DNA of 64,000 nucleotides from JBBKWU01 sp037969035 (GCA_037969035.1 JBBKWU010000002.1:1-64000), one strand, 5' to 3'; positions 15,226 to 24,174 are shown, numbered from the stretch's first letter. Program-made: numbers and translations. The notes: generated by a model not told the origin, from the sequence alone.

Positions 15226-15881
15226 TGGGCAGTATCATAAAGCGCGATTGGCAAGACGTGCGCAACAACCCCGGGCAAGCGTTGATGACGCCTGTGTTTT
15301 TCGTGCTGGCAACGTTATTGTTTCCGCTCGGCCTTGGCACAGACCCACAGCTTTTAACCCTTGCCGCACCGGGTTTGCTCGTGATTGCGGCCTTGTTTTC
15401 CTCTATCTTACCGCTTGAGACATTGTTTCAGGCTGACCGCGAGGATGGCACGTTGGATGCGATCCTTTCAAGCACAGGAACGCTGACATTTTATACAATT
15501 GGTAAGCTTATCAGCCATTGGCTGTTCTGCGGCTTGACCTTGGTTTTGGTGGCACCTGCGATGGCGGTGACATTGGGACTTGGTGGATATTGGCTTGATG
15601 TTCTCTACGCGCTGTTGCCTGCGACGATTTTGCTGTGCTTGATCGGCGCGTTTGGGTCGGCCATTACGCTCGGCACAAAGCAAGGCAGCATATTATTAGC
15701 CCTTCTCGTGCTACCGCTTTATATCCCTGTGATGATTTTTTGTGCGGGCGCGATTGATATGATACGCGCAGGCGAAAGCAATTTTGCGCCGCTTCTGCTG
15801 TTATGGGCGATGGCGGCACTGGCTATTCCTATTATGCCGTTGATGATTGCTGCTGTTTTGAGGTTTCAGATAAAAACATGA
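15222..15881 (+). CDS. ccmB: Heme exporter membrane protein CcmB
   Basis: 219 residues, six membrane segments, as in CcmB, the membrane partner of CcmA. The opening IIKRDWQDVRNNPGQALMTPVFF and PLETLFQADREDGTLDAIL are family features (usual LFxxDxxDGTLE). It starts at ATG 15222 overlapping the ccmA stop, and its own stop overlaps the ccmC ATG at 15878. The ribosome site is inside or beside the family 3 element. It works in the inner membrane in the heme handling pathway for c-type cytochromes. Confidence 0.95.
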   Translation: MMGSIIKRDWQDVRNNPGQALMTPVFFVLATLLFPLGLGTDPQLLTLAAPGLLVIAALFSSILPLETLFQADREDGTLDAILSSTGTLTFYTIGKLISHWLFCGLTLVLVAPAMAVTLGLGGYWLDVLYALLPATILLCLIGAFGSAITLGTKQGSILLALLVLPLYIPVMIFCAGAIDMIRAGESNFAPLLLLWAMAALAIPIMPLMIAAVLRFQIKT

Positions 15882-16609
15882 TTACACAATTTGCAAATCC
15901 CCTACGTTTTCAAAAACTTAGCCGCCCTCTTTTATGGATAAGCAACATCGGCGCGTTGATTTTATCACTCTGGGGGCTATACCTCGCCTTAATAGGGTCA
16001 CCACCAGATTATCTGCAATCCGAAACGGTTCGTATCATGTACATACACGTGCCTGCCGCTTGGCTTGCGATGCTTTGTTACAGCAGTATGGCCTTTGCCG
16101 CGCTGGTGTTTATTGTGTGGAAACACACGCTTGCAGGGCTGTATATTCGCGCCATCGCCCCTGTGGGCGCGACATTCACCGCGATTTGCCTCATTACTGG
16201 CTCGATCTGGGGTTACCCGACTTGGGGCACATGGTGGGTGTGGGACGCACGCTTAACCTCTGTTTTAATTCTGTTTTTTCTGTATTTGGGTGTTGTTGCC
16301 TTATGCGATGCATTTGAGAACCGCGACAAAAGCTTAACGGCGGCGGCGTGGTTATGCCTGATCGGGATTGTGAATATGCCGATCATCAAATTCTCGGTGG
16401 ATTGGTGGAACACGCTGCACCAACCCTCAAGCCTCAGCAGTTTTTCACAAATAGCCCAACCCGCCATCGCAGGTGACATGCTCACCCCGCTTTTGGTGAT
16501 GGCGGGCGCGTATTTATGCTTGTTCGCGACATTGGCGATCATCAGACTGAACAACGAAATTCTACTGCGCAAACTTGAAAATGCGCGCTTGCGGGAGAGC
16601 AGAGCCTAA
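15878..16609 (+). CDS. ccmC: Heme handling protein CcmC
   Basis: 243 residues, six membrane segments. The tryptophan-rich heme-handling motif is WGTWWVWDARLTSVLILFF, followed by the family's periplasmic loop and FSVDWWNTLHQPSS with the axial His in LHQ. A first conserved His occurs in MYIHVPAAW. CcmC loads heme onto CcmE. The start ATG 15878 overlaps the ccmB stop; the ccmC stop shares a base with the ccmD ATG. Confidence 0.96.
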   Translation: MITQFANPLRFQKLSRPLLWISNIGALILSLWGLYLALIGSPPDYLQSETVRIMYIHVPAAWLAMLCYSSMAFAALVFIVWKHTLAGLYIRAIAPVGATFTAICLITGSIWGYPTWGTWWVWDARLTSVLILFFLYLGVVALCDAFENRDKSLTAAAWLCLIGIVNMPIIKFSVDWWNTLHQPSSLSSFSQIAQPAIAGDMLTPLLVMAGAYLCLFATLAIIRLNNEILLRKLENARLRESRA

Positions 16610-16767
16610 TGGATTTTTTCGATATGAACGGCTACGCGCAATATATCTGGCCTGCTTACGGCACAGCAATCACGCTGCTGCTGGGACTTGTCGTCTCAAG
16701 CCTGCGCCAAAATCGCAAGCTAAAGCGCGAAATAAAAGCCCTTGAACAACCGCAAAAAACCGCCTAA
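16609..16767 (+). CDS. ccmD: Heme exporter subunit CcmD
   Basis: A 52-residue small membrane protein. It starts with MDFFDMNGYAQYIWPAYGTA, the G-Y-x-x-Y-I-W-P-A-Y hallmark of CcmD, followed by one membrane helix (ITLLLGLVVSSL) and a basic tail (RQNRKLKREIKALEQ). CcmD stabilises holo-CcmE with CcmABC. The ATG shares one base with the ccmC stop. The gene is easily missed because it is short. Confidence 0.92.
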   Translation: MDFFDMNGYAQYIWPAYGTAITLLLGLVVSSLRQNRKLKREIKALEQPQKTA

Positions 16768-16779
16768 AACACCACCATC

Positions 16780-17256
16780 ATGACCCGTAAACAACAACGC
16801 ATATACGCCATCTGTTTGGTGCTTTTTGGTTTTGCTTTGGCAACGACGCTGACGCTGTTTGCGCTGCGTGATACGGTTACGTTTTTCTATAGCCCATCTG
16901 CGATTAAAGGCGTTCATGCAACCTTTGTCGTCCCCGAACGCCCGTTCCGTTTAGGCGGTTTGGTGGTGTATGGCACGATTGAAAAGCACGGCAAAATAAC
17001 GACGTTCGTGGTGACCGATAATATCGAAGACGTCAATGTCAGCTACACAGGGATTGTCCCTGATCTGTTCCGCGAAGGCCAAGGCATTGTCGCCACAGGA
17101 ACATTGGATAAGGAAGGCACATTTGTTGCCTCGCAACTGCTTGCCAAGCACGATGAAAATTACATGCCGCCAGAAGTCGCCAGAATGCTGGAAGAGAGTA
17201 AAGATTCTAATGCTTCGGAATCGTCAAGATCTCCCGAAAACAGCAGCGAAAAATAA
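16780..17256 (+). CDS. ccmE: Heme chaperone CcmE
   Basis: 158 residues. One N-terminal membrane anchor (IYAICLVLFGFALATTLTLF) is followed by the OB-fold heme chaperone domain. The heme-linking motif LLAKHDENYMPPEV carries the covalent-bond His (usual LAKHDENYxPPE). PFRLGGLVVYGTI and VSYTGIVPDLFREGQGIVA are standard. The last 25 residues are Ser, Glu and Asn rich. The 3' end overlaps a minus-strand gene (17160-17552) by 97 bases. Confidence 0.96.
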   Translation: MTRKQQRIYAICLVLFGFALATTLTLFALRDTVTFFYSPSAIKGVHATFVVPERPFRLGGLVVYGTIEKHGKITTFVVTDNIEDVNVSYTGIVPDLFREGQGIVATGTLDKEGTFVASQLLAKHDENYMPPEVARMLEESKDSNASESSRSPENSSEK

Positions 17257-17552
17257 TCATCGTAGAACGAGAAATCCTCGCGCTCGCCCAGCTCTTGTTC
17301 TGCCTCAAACCGCAAAAACTCATTCCGCGCTTCAAGCAGCACTGCCTTGCTCAGCCCGACACGGAACAACTCCTCGCTCGGCACGCGCAGCAATATATCA
17401 ACGGCTTCATAGCGAATGGATAGATTTTTCCCCCGACGTTCAAACACAGCGTAAAGCGGCATCGATGATACGGTTAGTTTTTGGTCTGCCGTCAGATCGG
17501 AGAAACAATATGCGTCCACGATTACGTCCAGACACGCAAAGCGATAAGCCAT
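17160..17552 (-). CDS. Hypothetical protein antisense between ccmE and ccmF
   Basis: 130 residues from ATG 17552, with AGGGAGA before it. The sequence is protein-like: aromatic, acidic and rich in Leu, with ALLEARNEFLRFEAEQELGERED-type helices (split here as ARNEFLRFEAEQ and GEREDFSFYDDYF). No family is recognised. It runs against the ccm genes and its last 97 bases overlap the ccmE 3' end in the opposite strand. The frame is open further upstream to 17657 but the ribosome site favours 17552. It may modulate ccm expression by antisense transcription, which is inference. Confidence 0.6.
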   Translation of the reverse strand: MAYRFACLDVIVDAYCFSDLTADQKLTVSSMPLYAVFERRGKNLSIRYEAVDILLRVPSEELFRVGLSKAVLLEARNEFLRFEAEQELGEREDFSFYDDYFSLLFSGDLDDSEALESLLSSSILATSGGM

Positions 17553-17749
17553 ACGTATTCTCCCTAAACTCTCTCTATTCTCTCGTTTTTGTAACGCCCA
17601 ATACCTTAGTATTATTTTACATAGCAAATTCATAACAAATGGTAAAAATCCAAACACAAATGCATACCACCGTCATAATCAATTATCCTGTTTATGCAGC
17701 GTGATGGGTGCTTGCGTTGTAGGGCTGCGCCCAGTACATTTCATGCATT

Positions 17750-19651
17750 ATGATCGTAGAGTTTGGACATTTCTGCCTGATATTGGCGCTTGTGGTTTCC
17801 TGTTTACAGGTGTTTCAACGTGTCATCACCATTCGTACGGCAATTGCCCTATTCGCGCTAAGCTCTGCGGCGTTTCTCAGCTTGATTTGGGCGTATGTGA
17901 CGTCTGATTTCTCCGTCGCCAATGTTGCGACAAACAGCCACAGCATGAAGCCGCTTTTGTATAAGATATCAGGCACATGGGCCAACCATGAAGGCTCGAT
18001 GCTGCTTTGGATTTTCATGTTGTCACTATTTGGCATGTTGGTGGCGATTGATAAAAATTTATGGCCGTCGATGAAAGCCCCCGTTTTGCGCGTGCATGGT
18101 TTGGTCACCGCAGGCTTTCTCGCCTTTACGCTTTTTACCTCAAACCCGTTTATACGCCTGCCCGTTGCACCGATTGACGGGCAAGGGCTTAATCCGCTGT
18201 TGCAAGACCCTGGTCTCGCGTTTCATCCGCCGCTTTTATATATGGGCTATGTCGGGTTTTCGGTTGTGTTTGCGTTTGGTGTGGCAGCCCTCCTCACAGG
18301 CCGTTTGGACAAACGATGGGCAAGCTGGGTTAAGCCGTGGATATTACTGTCATGGTCTGCACTCACCGCGGGCGTTGCTTTAGGCAGTTGGTGGGCGTTT
18401 TACGAGCTTGGTTGGGGCGGCTGGTGGTTTTGGGACCCTGTTGAAAATGCGTCGCTTATGCCGTGGCTTTTGGGCACAGCGTTGCTGCATTCGGTCAGTG
18501 TTTTGCAAAAGCGCGGCGCGTTAAAACGCTGGACGATTTTGCTTGCGATCCTCACTTTTAGCTTCTCCATCCTTGGTACGTTTTTGGTGCGCTCGGGTGT
18601 TTTGACATCGGTACATGCGTTCGCGGTGGATTCATCGCGTGGCCTGTTCATCCTTGCGATGCTCGCCTTTTACACAGGTGGCGCACTTATTCTTTACGCC
18701 GCCAAAGCGCATCATTTCAAAAGCGGCAAGTTATTTGCCCCGCTCAGCCGTGAAAGCATGCTGGTTTTAAACAATCTGTTTTTGGTGACGGCTGCGGCGA
18801 CAATTTTGATCGGCACGCTTTACCCGATGATTTTAAGCGCGCTGAATTTAGGACAGATCAGCGTGGGCCCGCCGTACTTCCATTATACGTTTGTGCCGTT
18901 GATGGTGCCGCTTGTTCTTTTGATGGGTGCTGCACCGTTTGTGATGTGGAAGAAAGATGATCTCCGCGCGATTGCACAACGCCTCGGCATGGCACTGACC
19001 GCAACGCTTATACTGCTGACGATTGCCTATGGCGTGAGCGCAGGAAAACCGCTTGGGGCGTTGTTTGGGTTTGGCATTGGCGCATGGCTGTTTTGTGGCT
19101 CGTTCCTATGGTGGGCGCAGCGTGTGCGCCTGTTCCAAAATGATATGTGGATGCGCGTCAAATCCCTTCCCCTGCCACAATGGGGCATGGCGTTGGCACA
19201 TGCAGGGCTTGGGTTAGCGATTATCGGCATGGTTGGCAGCACGCTTTGGCTGAAAGAGGATCTGCGCGTGATGAGCCCGAACGATAGCGTCACCATCGGT
19301 GATTATCGCCTGACATTTGAGGGGGTTGAGCCTGCGTTTGGCAAGAATTTCACCGCGATCGAAGGACAATTCACCGCCACACGCAATGGCGGTGCGCCGT
19401 TCACGCTGAAACCGCAAAAGCGCAGCTACCCTGTCGCCAAGAAAAACACAACCGAAGCCGCAATCAAAAAAAGCTTCTGGGATGACATCTATATCGCGCT
19501 CGGCCAGCCTGAGAAAAGCGGCGCATGGGTTGTGCGGATTTATGTGCATCCGTTGATTCCGTTCTTATGGTTTGGCTTTATGATGATGGCCTTGGGCGGA
19601 TTAATGAGCTTTGCCGGATCACGAAAAGCTTTGAAAGGGGCAAAATCATGA
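17750..19651 (+). CDS. ccmF: Heme lyase CcmF
   Basis: 633 residues, about 14 membrane segments. The WWD heme-handling domain is present as WWAFYELGWGGWWFWDPVENAS, with LMPWLLGTALLHS after it. Periplasmic His residues and the long periplasmic domain near the C-terminus (residues 500-600) fit the family, and GTFLVRSGVLTSVHAFA is conserved. CcmF joins heme to apocytochrome c with CcmH and CcmI. It starts 493 bases after ccmE, the only real gap in the operon, so it may have its own promoter. Its stop overlaps the ccmG ATG. Confidence 0.97.
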   Translation: MIVEFGHFCLILALVVSCLQVFQRVITIRTAIALFALSSAAFLSLIWAYVTSDFSVANVATNSHSMKPLLYKISGTWANHEGSMLLWIFMLSLFGMLVAIDKNLWPSMKAPVLRVHGLVTAGFLAFTLFTSNPFIRLPVAPIDGQGLNPLLQDPGLAFHPPLLYMGYVGFSVVFAFGVAALLTGRLDKRWASWVKPWILLSWSALTAGVALGSWWAFYELGWGGWWFWDPVENASLMPWLLGTALLHSVSVLQKRGALKRWTILLAILTFSFSILGTFLVRSGVLTSVHAFAVDSSRGLFILAMLAFYTGGALILYAAKAHHFKSGKLFAPLSRESMLVLNNLFLVTAAATILIGTLYPMILSALNLGQISVGPPYFHYTFVPLMVPLVLLMGAAPFVMWKKDDLRAIAQRLGMALTATLILLTIAYGVSAGKPLGALFGFGIGAWLFCGSFLWWAQRVRLFQNDMWMRVKSLPLPQWGMALAHAGLGLAIIGMVGSTLWLKEDLRVMSPNDSVTIGDYRLTFEGVEPAFGKNFTAIEGQFTATRNGGAPFTLKPQKRSYPVAKKNTTEAAIKKSFWDDIYIALGQPEKSGAWVVRIYVHPLIPFLWFGFMMMALGGLMSFAGSRKALKGAKS

Positions 19652-20130
19652 TGAAAAAATATGCGCTTTATATCTTGCCTGCGTTGTTTGCTGCGTTATT
19701 GATTGCCGCTGCTGCCACCGTTTTAATGCGCGGTGATGACCCGTCTGTCGTAAAAACAAACACCCATATTACCGCCCCCGCTATCGGTATCAAAGGCCCC
19801 GCCATTGTGAATTTCTTCGCCAGTTGGTGCGTACCGTGTGAAGCCGAACACCCGACCATCACAGCACTTGCCGCACAGATCGACACATACGGCATCAATT
19901 ACATGGACAGCCAAGAAAAAGCCGACGCCTTTTTTGCACGGCTCGGCAATCCGTACAAAGAAGTCTTTTACGACACCGAAGGACAAATGGGCGTTGAATG
20001 GGGCTTGGTGGGTGTGCCTACAACCTTCATCATCGACAGCAACAATATGATTGTTTACCGCCAAGACGCGCCGCTTACCCCTGCCCAAGTAGAGAGCGAT
20101 ATTTTACCGTTGTTGGAGGAGTTAAGATGA
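19648..20130 (+). CDS. ccmG: Thiol:disulphide oxidoreductase CcmG/DsbE
   Basis: 160 residues. An N-terminal membrane anchor (ALYILPALFAALLIAAAATVL) is followed by a thioredoxin-fold domain with the active site WCVPC in NFFASWCVPCEAEH. The cis-proline region is LVGVPTTFIID. The protein reduces apocytochrome c thiols for heme attachment. It is somewhat short at the N-terminal side of the fold (usual 175-190). The start ATG overlaps the ccmF stop (ATGATGA). Confidence 0.93.
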   Translation: MMKKYALYILPALFAALLIAAAATVLMRGDDPSVVKTNTHITAPAIGIKGPAIVNFFASWCVPCEAEHPTITALAAQIDTYGINYMDSQEKADAFFARLGNPYKEVFYDTEGQMGVEWGLVGVPTTFIIDSNNMIVYRQDAPLTPAQVESDILPLLEELR

Positions 20131-20546
20131 GAGCTTTCCTCTGCGCCGCACTTTTGATTTTGATATCAACGCAGGCGGCTTTTGCCATCACCTCACCGCG
20201 TGAACGGTTGGATGACCCTGTGCTTGCAGCACGGGCTGAGATCATTGCCAAAGACATTCGCTGCGTTGTTTGCCAAAATCAAAGCATTGCTGATTCAGAC
20301 TCCGAAATCGCGCTTGGCCTGCGGACATTGATCGCGGTGCAGCTTAAAGAGGGTAAAAGCAATGACGAAATCATCACTTACATCCATGATCGTTACGGCG
20401 ATTTTATCCTGATGAAACCACCCGTGAAGCCCGCGACATGGGCGTTATGGTTTGGCCCTGCGCTGATCTTTCTGCTCGGTCTATTTGCCGCATCACGCAT
20501 GATGAAGCGTAAACCAAGCGCGAAAACCACAGGAGGTCACGCATGA
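20127..20546 (+). CDS. ccmH: Cytochrome c maturation protein CcmH/CycL
   Basis: 139 residues. A signal peptide (AFLCAALLILISTQAAFA) is followed by the redox motif in IRCVVCQNQSIADSDSEIA, the family LRCxVCQNxxIxxSxA signature. GLRTLIAVQLKEGKSNDEI and YGDFILMKPP are also typical, and there is one C-terminal membrane segment. It overlaps the ccmG stop by four bases. It handles apocytochrome c thiols with CcmG and CcmF. Confidence 0.95.
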   Translation: MRAFLCAALLILISTQAAFAITSPRERLDDPVLAARAEIIAKDIRCVVCQNQSIADSDSEIALGLRTLIAVQLKEGKSNDEIITYIHDRYGDFILMKPPVKPATWALWFGPALIFLLGLFAASRMMKRKPSAKTTGGHA

Positions 20547-21154
20547 GATTGATTATATTGCTCGCCATCACGACAACGGCCTGTGTTTTTTACATTTTGC
20601 ACCCGTTAATGCGGTCAAAACACGCAAAAATGAACGAAATTGGCACTGTTTTGCTGTTTTTAATCCCGATTTGCACGATTTTCATCTATATTTTCCTCGG
20701 AAGCCCCGATATTGCGTCCAAACCCGCACTTTTTGAGACACAAGGCCCCCGTTATGAGTATCGCGCCCTGATTAAGCAAGAAATGGACATCATGCATGAT
20801 CTGGCAGCACACCCCAATGACCGCGATATCATGATTGCGCTCAGCACAATACGGCTGCAAACCGCGCGTCCTGATGAGGCGATTGATATATTGGAAATCG
20901 CGCTTGGTAGTCATCCCGATGATCGGTTGATAAAAGCCGAGTTGGGCGCCGCGCATTATGCCGCCGCCATTACCGCCCTCAACGCGCAGCAAATAAATGC
21001 CCCCTATCTCAACGCGCAACAAGGCGCACCATTAAGCCACGCAAACATTGAAGCTCATTTCAAAAACGCGCTGCACTACACGCCCAAAAACGCGCTATTC
21101 CGTGAGGAGCTAGAAAAAAACTACGCGACCTTTAACGCGGCGATGGCGCAGTAG
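20543..21154 (+). CDS. ccmI: CcmI/CycH-like cytochrome c biogenesis protein
   Basis: 203 residues. Two N-terminal membrane segments (LIILLAITTTACVFYIL and TVLLFLIPICTIFIYIFLG) are followed by a TPR-like helical periplasmic domain (IALSTIRLQTARPDEAIDIL, GSHPDDRLIKAELGAAHYA). This matches the CcmI/CycH family, which binds apocytochrome c C-termini. It is shorter than typical two-module CcmI. It overlaps the ccmH stop by four bases and convergently overlaps the next gene by 23 bases. It closes the ccm operon. Confidence 0.85.
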   Translation: MRLIILLAITTTACVFYILHPLMRSKHAKMNEIGTVLLFLIPICTIFIYIFLGSPDIASKPALFETQGPRYEYRALIKQEMDIMHDLAAHPNDRDIMIALSTIRLQTARPDEAIDILEIALGSHPDDRLIKAELGAAHYAAAITALNAQQINAPYLNAQQGAPLSHANIEAHFKNALHYTPKNALFREELEKNYATFNAAMAQ

Positions 21155-21905
21155 CAGGCAACGGTGTGGGCACAGCCTGCACAATGCCTTGATCGGGGCA
21201 GGCTTGGGCGATACGGATATATTCCTGCACATTATCAACCGCGAGTTGCGCGTCGTTACGCTGGCGTATCATGCTCTCCAATATCGCGGATAATGACCCA
21301 TCAACCGCATTGCCGAGCATTAATTGCATGGTCATAACATCATCCGCCCTCACGCGCCCCGATGAGTAATCTTCGGGCATGGAAAACGCAAAAGCGAATA
21401 AGTCTTTTATGGTTTGGCTGTAATCTGCGGTGAAGGTACGGTCAATTTCAACGTGTTTGGCTTCGTGCCCGAAGATCTCGGAAAACCAGCACGCATGATC
21501 GGTAAATTCACGTGCAACATAAACAACAGGCATCAGTGTCAGGCGCACATTCACAGCGGCAATACTGACGCAAACCTCGTCAGAGGCAATCGCATCGCCG
21601 TATCTGTAATCCACATCATAACGCGCCGAGAAATTCCCAACAGTCACGCCGCGTATATCGCTTTGGGTTTGCACATGATATGAGGAGGGTAAATGCCCTG
21701 CGTTGGCTTCGGTTTTGAAGGCTTCTAAATCTTGCGCGCTTCGTGTGAGATCAAATTGTGCGGCGTCCTCAACAATCTCGACATTGACCACGGGCGACGG
21801 CGGTGCCATGCAGGATTCAACCATATCCACATCCATCGCAAAGGCCGCCCGCGCAGGCACGAGCGATAGTAACAAAAGCAAAGAGAGTGATAAAAGCCGC
21901 TTCAT
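21132..21905 (-). CDS. Secreted HExxH protein (DUF922-like, paralogue A)
   Basis: 257 residues. A signal peptide (LLSLSLLLLLSLVPARAAFA) precedes a periplasmic domain with the metal motif HEAKH in FGHEAKHVEIDRTF, a zinc-protease-type HExxH. A Trp-Phe and Cys containing stretch (FTDHACWFSEI) lies just before it. The C-terminus is Pro rich. It resembles DUF922-type predicted Zn-dependent proteins; proteolysis is not shown. It is eight bases downstream of its paralogue (21914), probably one transcript. The 3' end overlaps ccmI by 23 bases on the other strand. Confidence 0.7.
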   Translation of the reverse strand: MKRLLSLSLLLLLSLVPARAAFAMDVDMVESCMAPPSPVVNVEIVEDAAQFDLTRSAQDLEAFKTEANAGHLPSSYHVQTQSDIRGVTVGNFSARYDVDYRYGDAIASDEVCVSIAAVNVRLTLMPVVYVAREFTDHACWFSEIFGHEAKHVEIDRTFTADYSQTIKDLFAFAFSMPEDYSSGRVRADDVMTMQLMLGNAVDGSLSAILESMIRQRNDAQLAVDNVQEYIRIAQACPDQGIVQAVPTPLPATAPSPR

Positions 21906-21913
21906 AATACCAT

Positions 21914-22648
21914 CTAACGATTATAAAGCTGATTACGTTCCGTACGCGCGGCACGGTCAAGGCGACGCTGCGTTTCCTCACGTTCAGAGACATGGCAAAT
22001 TTTACTGATGGTTTCATATTCAGACAATGAATCCACCTGTGCTTGCAAACCCTTCATTTCTTCTTGGATTTTTGCTTCCTGTGCGTTGATGGTGTCTTCG
22101 ATATATTGCGTCATGGCGGCTTGCATCTCGTCTTGCCTGCTTTCATTATAAGGGCCCACAGCACCAACAGATTTAAGCTTGTTTTGCAAGGCAATGCCAA
22201 GCTCCTGCGCATATCTATTCATCACGATGCGATCAACCTGCACATGGCGTTCTTCGTGCTGCAAAATCGCCTCGCGGCACGAATCGCTCTTATAATCTTT
22301 GGACACATAGATTTCAGGGCGCAGCGTAATCGTCACCGAAATTTTGTCATACCACATGCACGATGCCCCCGCGTGACGGTAGGTTTTCACCCCCCAGCTC
22401 AGGCTGGTTTCAATCAAGGGCGTATCATGCCGCAGCCCGCCTGTACTTGCGTCTACATTGGGCGCATAGGGGCTGACCGAGCCTGTATCCACGCGGCTTA
22501 GCTCTTCTGAGGAATAGGAATAATTATATTTGATATCGTGCGTTACAGGATTAACAACAATTTGCGGTGCTTTGGGCACGGTGCATTGAATAGAGTTCGT
22601 TGCCAAAATCAAAAGACCACCCACAGTCATTAAATCTAGTCCAAACAT
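21914..22648 (-). CDS. Secreted HExxH protein (DUF922-like, paralogue B)
   Basis: 244 residues, with an N-terminal hydrophobic segment (LDLMTVGGLLILATNSIQC, perhaps a lipoprotein-like or uncleaved signal). The metal motif is HEERH in ILQHEERHVQVDRIVMNRYA, aligning with HEAKHVEIDR of the neighbour. SVTITLRPEIYVSKDY aligns with LTLMPVVYVAREF of the neighbour, showing paralogy across the core. The C-terminal 70 residues form a long charged helix (EAKIQEEMKGLQAQVDSL). It is the first gene of the pair. Confidence 0.7.
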   Translation of the reverse strand: MFGLDLMTVGGLLILATNSIQCTVPKAPQIVVNPVTHDIKYNYSYSSEELSRVDTGSVSPYAPNVDASTGGLRHDTPLIETSLSWGVKTYRHAGASCMWYDKISVTITLRPEIYVSKDYKSDSCREAILQHEERHVQVDRIVMNRYAQELGIALQNKLKSVGAVGPYNESRQDEMQAAMTQYIEDTINAQEAKIQEEMKGLQAQVDSLSEYETISKICHVSEREETQRRLDRAARTERNQLYNR

Positions 22649-22790
22649 AGCAAATCCGCCGCTATCGAGTGTTAAACAATCTATACCAACCCACAGTATG
22701 GCATATTTCGGTTAACACGTCCTTTCGCTTGTGGTAAATTTTCAATGACTTAACTCTGCAAACATATCTGCAAACACAAAGGAATAAAAC

Positions 22791-23087
22791 ATGGGCGCGA
22801 TCGGACATCTACTAATTCTTCTTCTTGATATTTATCTATGGATCATCATCATCAGCGTCGCGATTAGCTGGTTGGTCGTGTTTGAGGTTATCAATGTGAA
22901 AAGCGGCAAAGCACAAAGCTTGATGGATTTACTGAACAAAGCGACAGAGCCTGTATTTGCGCCCATCCGTAAAATTATCAAACCAATCGGCGGCATTGAT
23001 ATTTCTCCGATCGTTGTGATTTTGGGCATTTTTATCCTGCAAACCATCATCGGCAGTATCTTTTTCCGTGGTGCGGTTTACTACTAA
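22791..23087 (+). CDS. YggT family membrane protein
   Basis: 98 residues, two membrane helices joined by a conserved loop: LDIYLWIIIISVAISWL, then LNKATEPVFAPIRKIIKPIGGIDISPIVVILGI. The TEPxxxPIRxxIPxxGGxDxSP-like stretch is the hallmark of YggT proteins, which have been linked to osmotic tolerance and division in various bacteria. AAAGGAATAAAAC precedes the ATG. It is upstream of folD, separated by a family 1 repeat. Confidence 0.9.
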   Translation: MGAIGHLLILLLDIYLWIIIISVAISWLVVFEVINVKSGKAQSLMDLLNKATEPVFAPIRKIIKPIGGIDISPIVVILGIFILQTIIGSIFFRGAVYY

Positions 23088-23114
23088 GGATCAGCAATAG
23101 TAACTTTTTACAAT

Positions 23115-23204
23115 CGTCATTGCGAGCGGAGCGAAGCAATCCAGAATCTTGACGACAGCAACGTACTACTGGATTGCCGCGTCGCTCTCGCTCCTCGCAA
23201 TGAC
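23115..23204. repeat. Family 1 palindromic repeat (complete)
   Basis: CGTCATTGCGAGCGGAGCG, AAGCAATCCAG, a 20-base spacer, CTGGATTGCCGCGTCGC and CTCCTCGCAATGAC form a full mirror-image element between yggT and folD, ending 18 bases ahead of the folD start. Confidence 0.85.
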
Positions 23205-23221
23205 AAAGGGGTGAAAACACA

Positions 23222-24124
23222 ATGAATCACACGGCACCAAAAGAGCAAAATATGAGCATTCAACAAGCAACATTAATCGATGGCAAGGCACTCGCCGCGC
23301 AAGTGCGCGCAGACATCAAAGCCGAAGTCGATAAGATGGAACGCAAACCTGGTTTGGCCATGGTTTTTGTTGGCGACAACGCCGGCAGCGAAGTTTATGT
23401 CCGCAACAAAGAACGCGCCAGCCGCGAAGTAGGCATCGAAAGCTCCGTCCACCGTTTGCCCGAAGGCACACCGTATTACGCGGTCTCGGGAATTTTGCGC
23501 GAGCTTAATGATGACCCGAGCGTTGACGGTATTTTGCTGCAGCTTCCCTTGCCAAAGGATTTGATGGGGCACACAAGCGACCTTGTGAACAAAATCCACC
23601 CTGACAAAGACGTTGACGGTTTAACGGTAATGAATATGGGGCGTTTGATATCGGGCATTGATGGGCTTGTGCCTTGCACGCCTGCAAGTGCCATGCACCT
23701 GATCCATTCCGTGAAGAAAAATTTATGCGGCTTACATGCGGTTATTATTTCGCACTCGCTTTTGTTTGGTAAACCGATGGCGCAGTTATTGCTCGCCGAA
23801 GATGTAACGGTGACAACCGCGCACCACGAAACCCGTGATTTACCAGAGATCACAAGACAAGCCGATATTCTAATCGCCGCCACAGGTCAGCCTGAAATGG
23901 TCAAAGGCGATTGGGTTAAACCCGGTGCAATTGTAATCGATGTAGGCATTGTTCGTGTACCTAGCAAAGACGGCAGCAAAGAGCGCATCGTCGGCGATGT
24001 TGAATTCGATGAAGCCGCAAAAGTCGCGGAATTCATCACCCCTGTCCCAGGTGGCGTTGGCCCGATGACCATTGCTTATCTCTTGGATAACACGCTCAAA
24101 GCCGCCAAAGCGGCTGGTAAATAA
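23222..24124 (+). CDS. folD: Methylenetetrahydrofolate dehydrogenase/cyclohydrolase
   Basis: 300 residues. Interconverts methylene-, methenyl- and formyl-tetrahydrofolate, supplying formyl groups for purine synthesis. Signatures: SEVYVRNKERASREVGI with the catalytic Lys; DGILLQLPLP; and PVPGGVGPMTIAYLL near the C-terminus. The NAD(P) loop reads ISHSLLFGKPMAQLL, where most homologues have GRSxxVGxP. ATG 23222 has AAAGGGGTG ahead; a second ATG at 23252 is an alternative. Confidence 0.96.
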   Translation: MNHTAPKEQNMSIQQATLIDGKALAAQVRADIKAEVDKMERKPGLAMVFVGDNAGSEVYVRNKERASREVGIESSVHRLPEGTPYYAVSGILRELNDDPSVDGILLQLPLPKDLMGHTSDLVNKIHPDKDVDGLTVMNMGRLISGIDGLVPCTPASAMHLIHSVKKNLCGLHAVIISHSLLFGKPMAQLLLAEDVTVTTAHHETRDLPEITRQADILIAATGQPEMVKGDWVKPGAIVIDVGIVRVPSKDGSKERIVGDVEFDEAAKVAEFITPVPGGVGPMTIAYLLDNTLKAAKAAGK

Positions 24125-24134
24125 TTCACACAAT

Positions 24135-24174
24135 CGTCATTGCGAACGACCGTGAGGCCAACGCGGCAATGACG
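24135..24174. repeat. Short family 1 repeat
   Basis: CGTCATTGCGAACGACCG and ACGCGGCAATGACGG form a shortened element about 10 bases after the folD stop codon. Confidence 0.65.
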
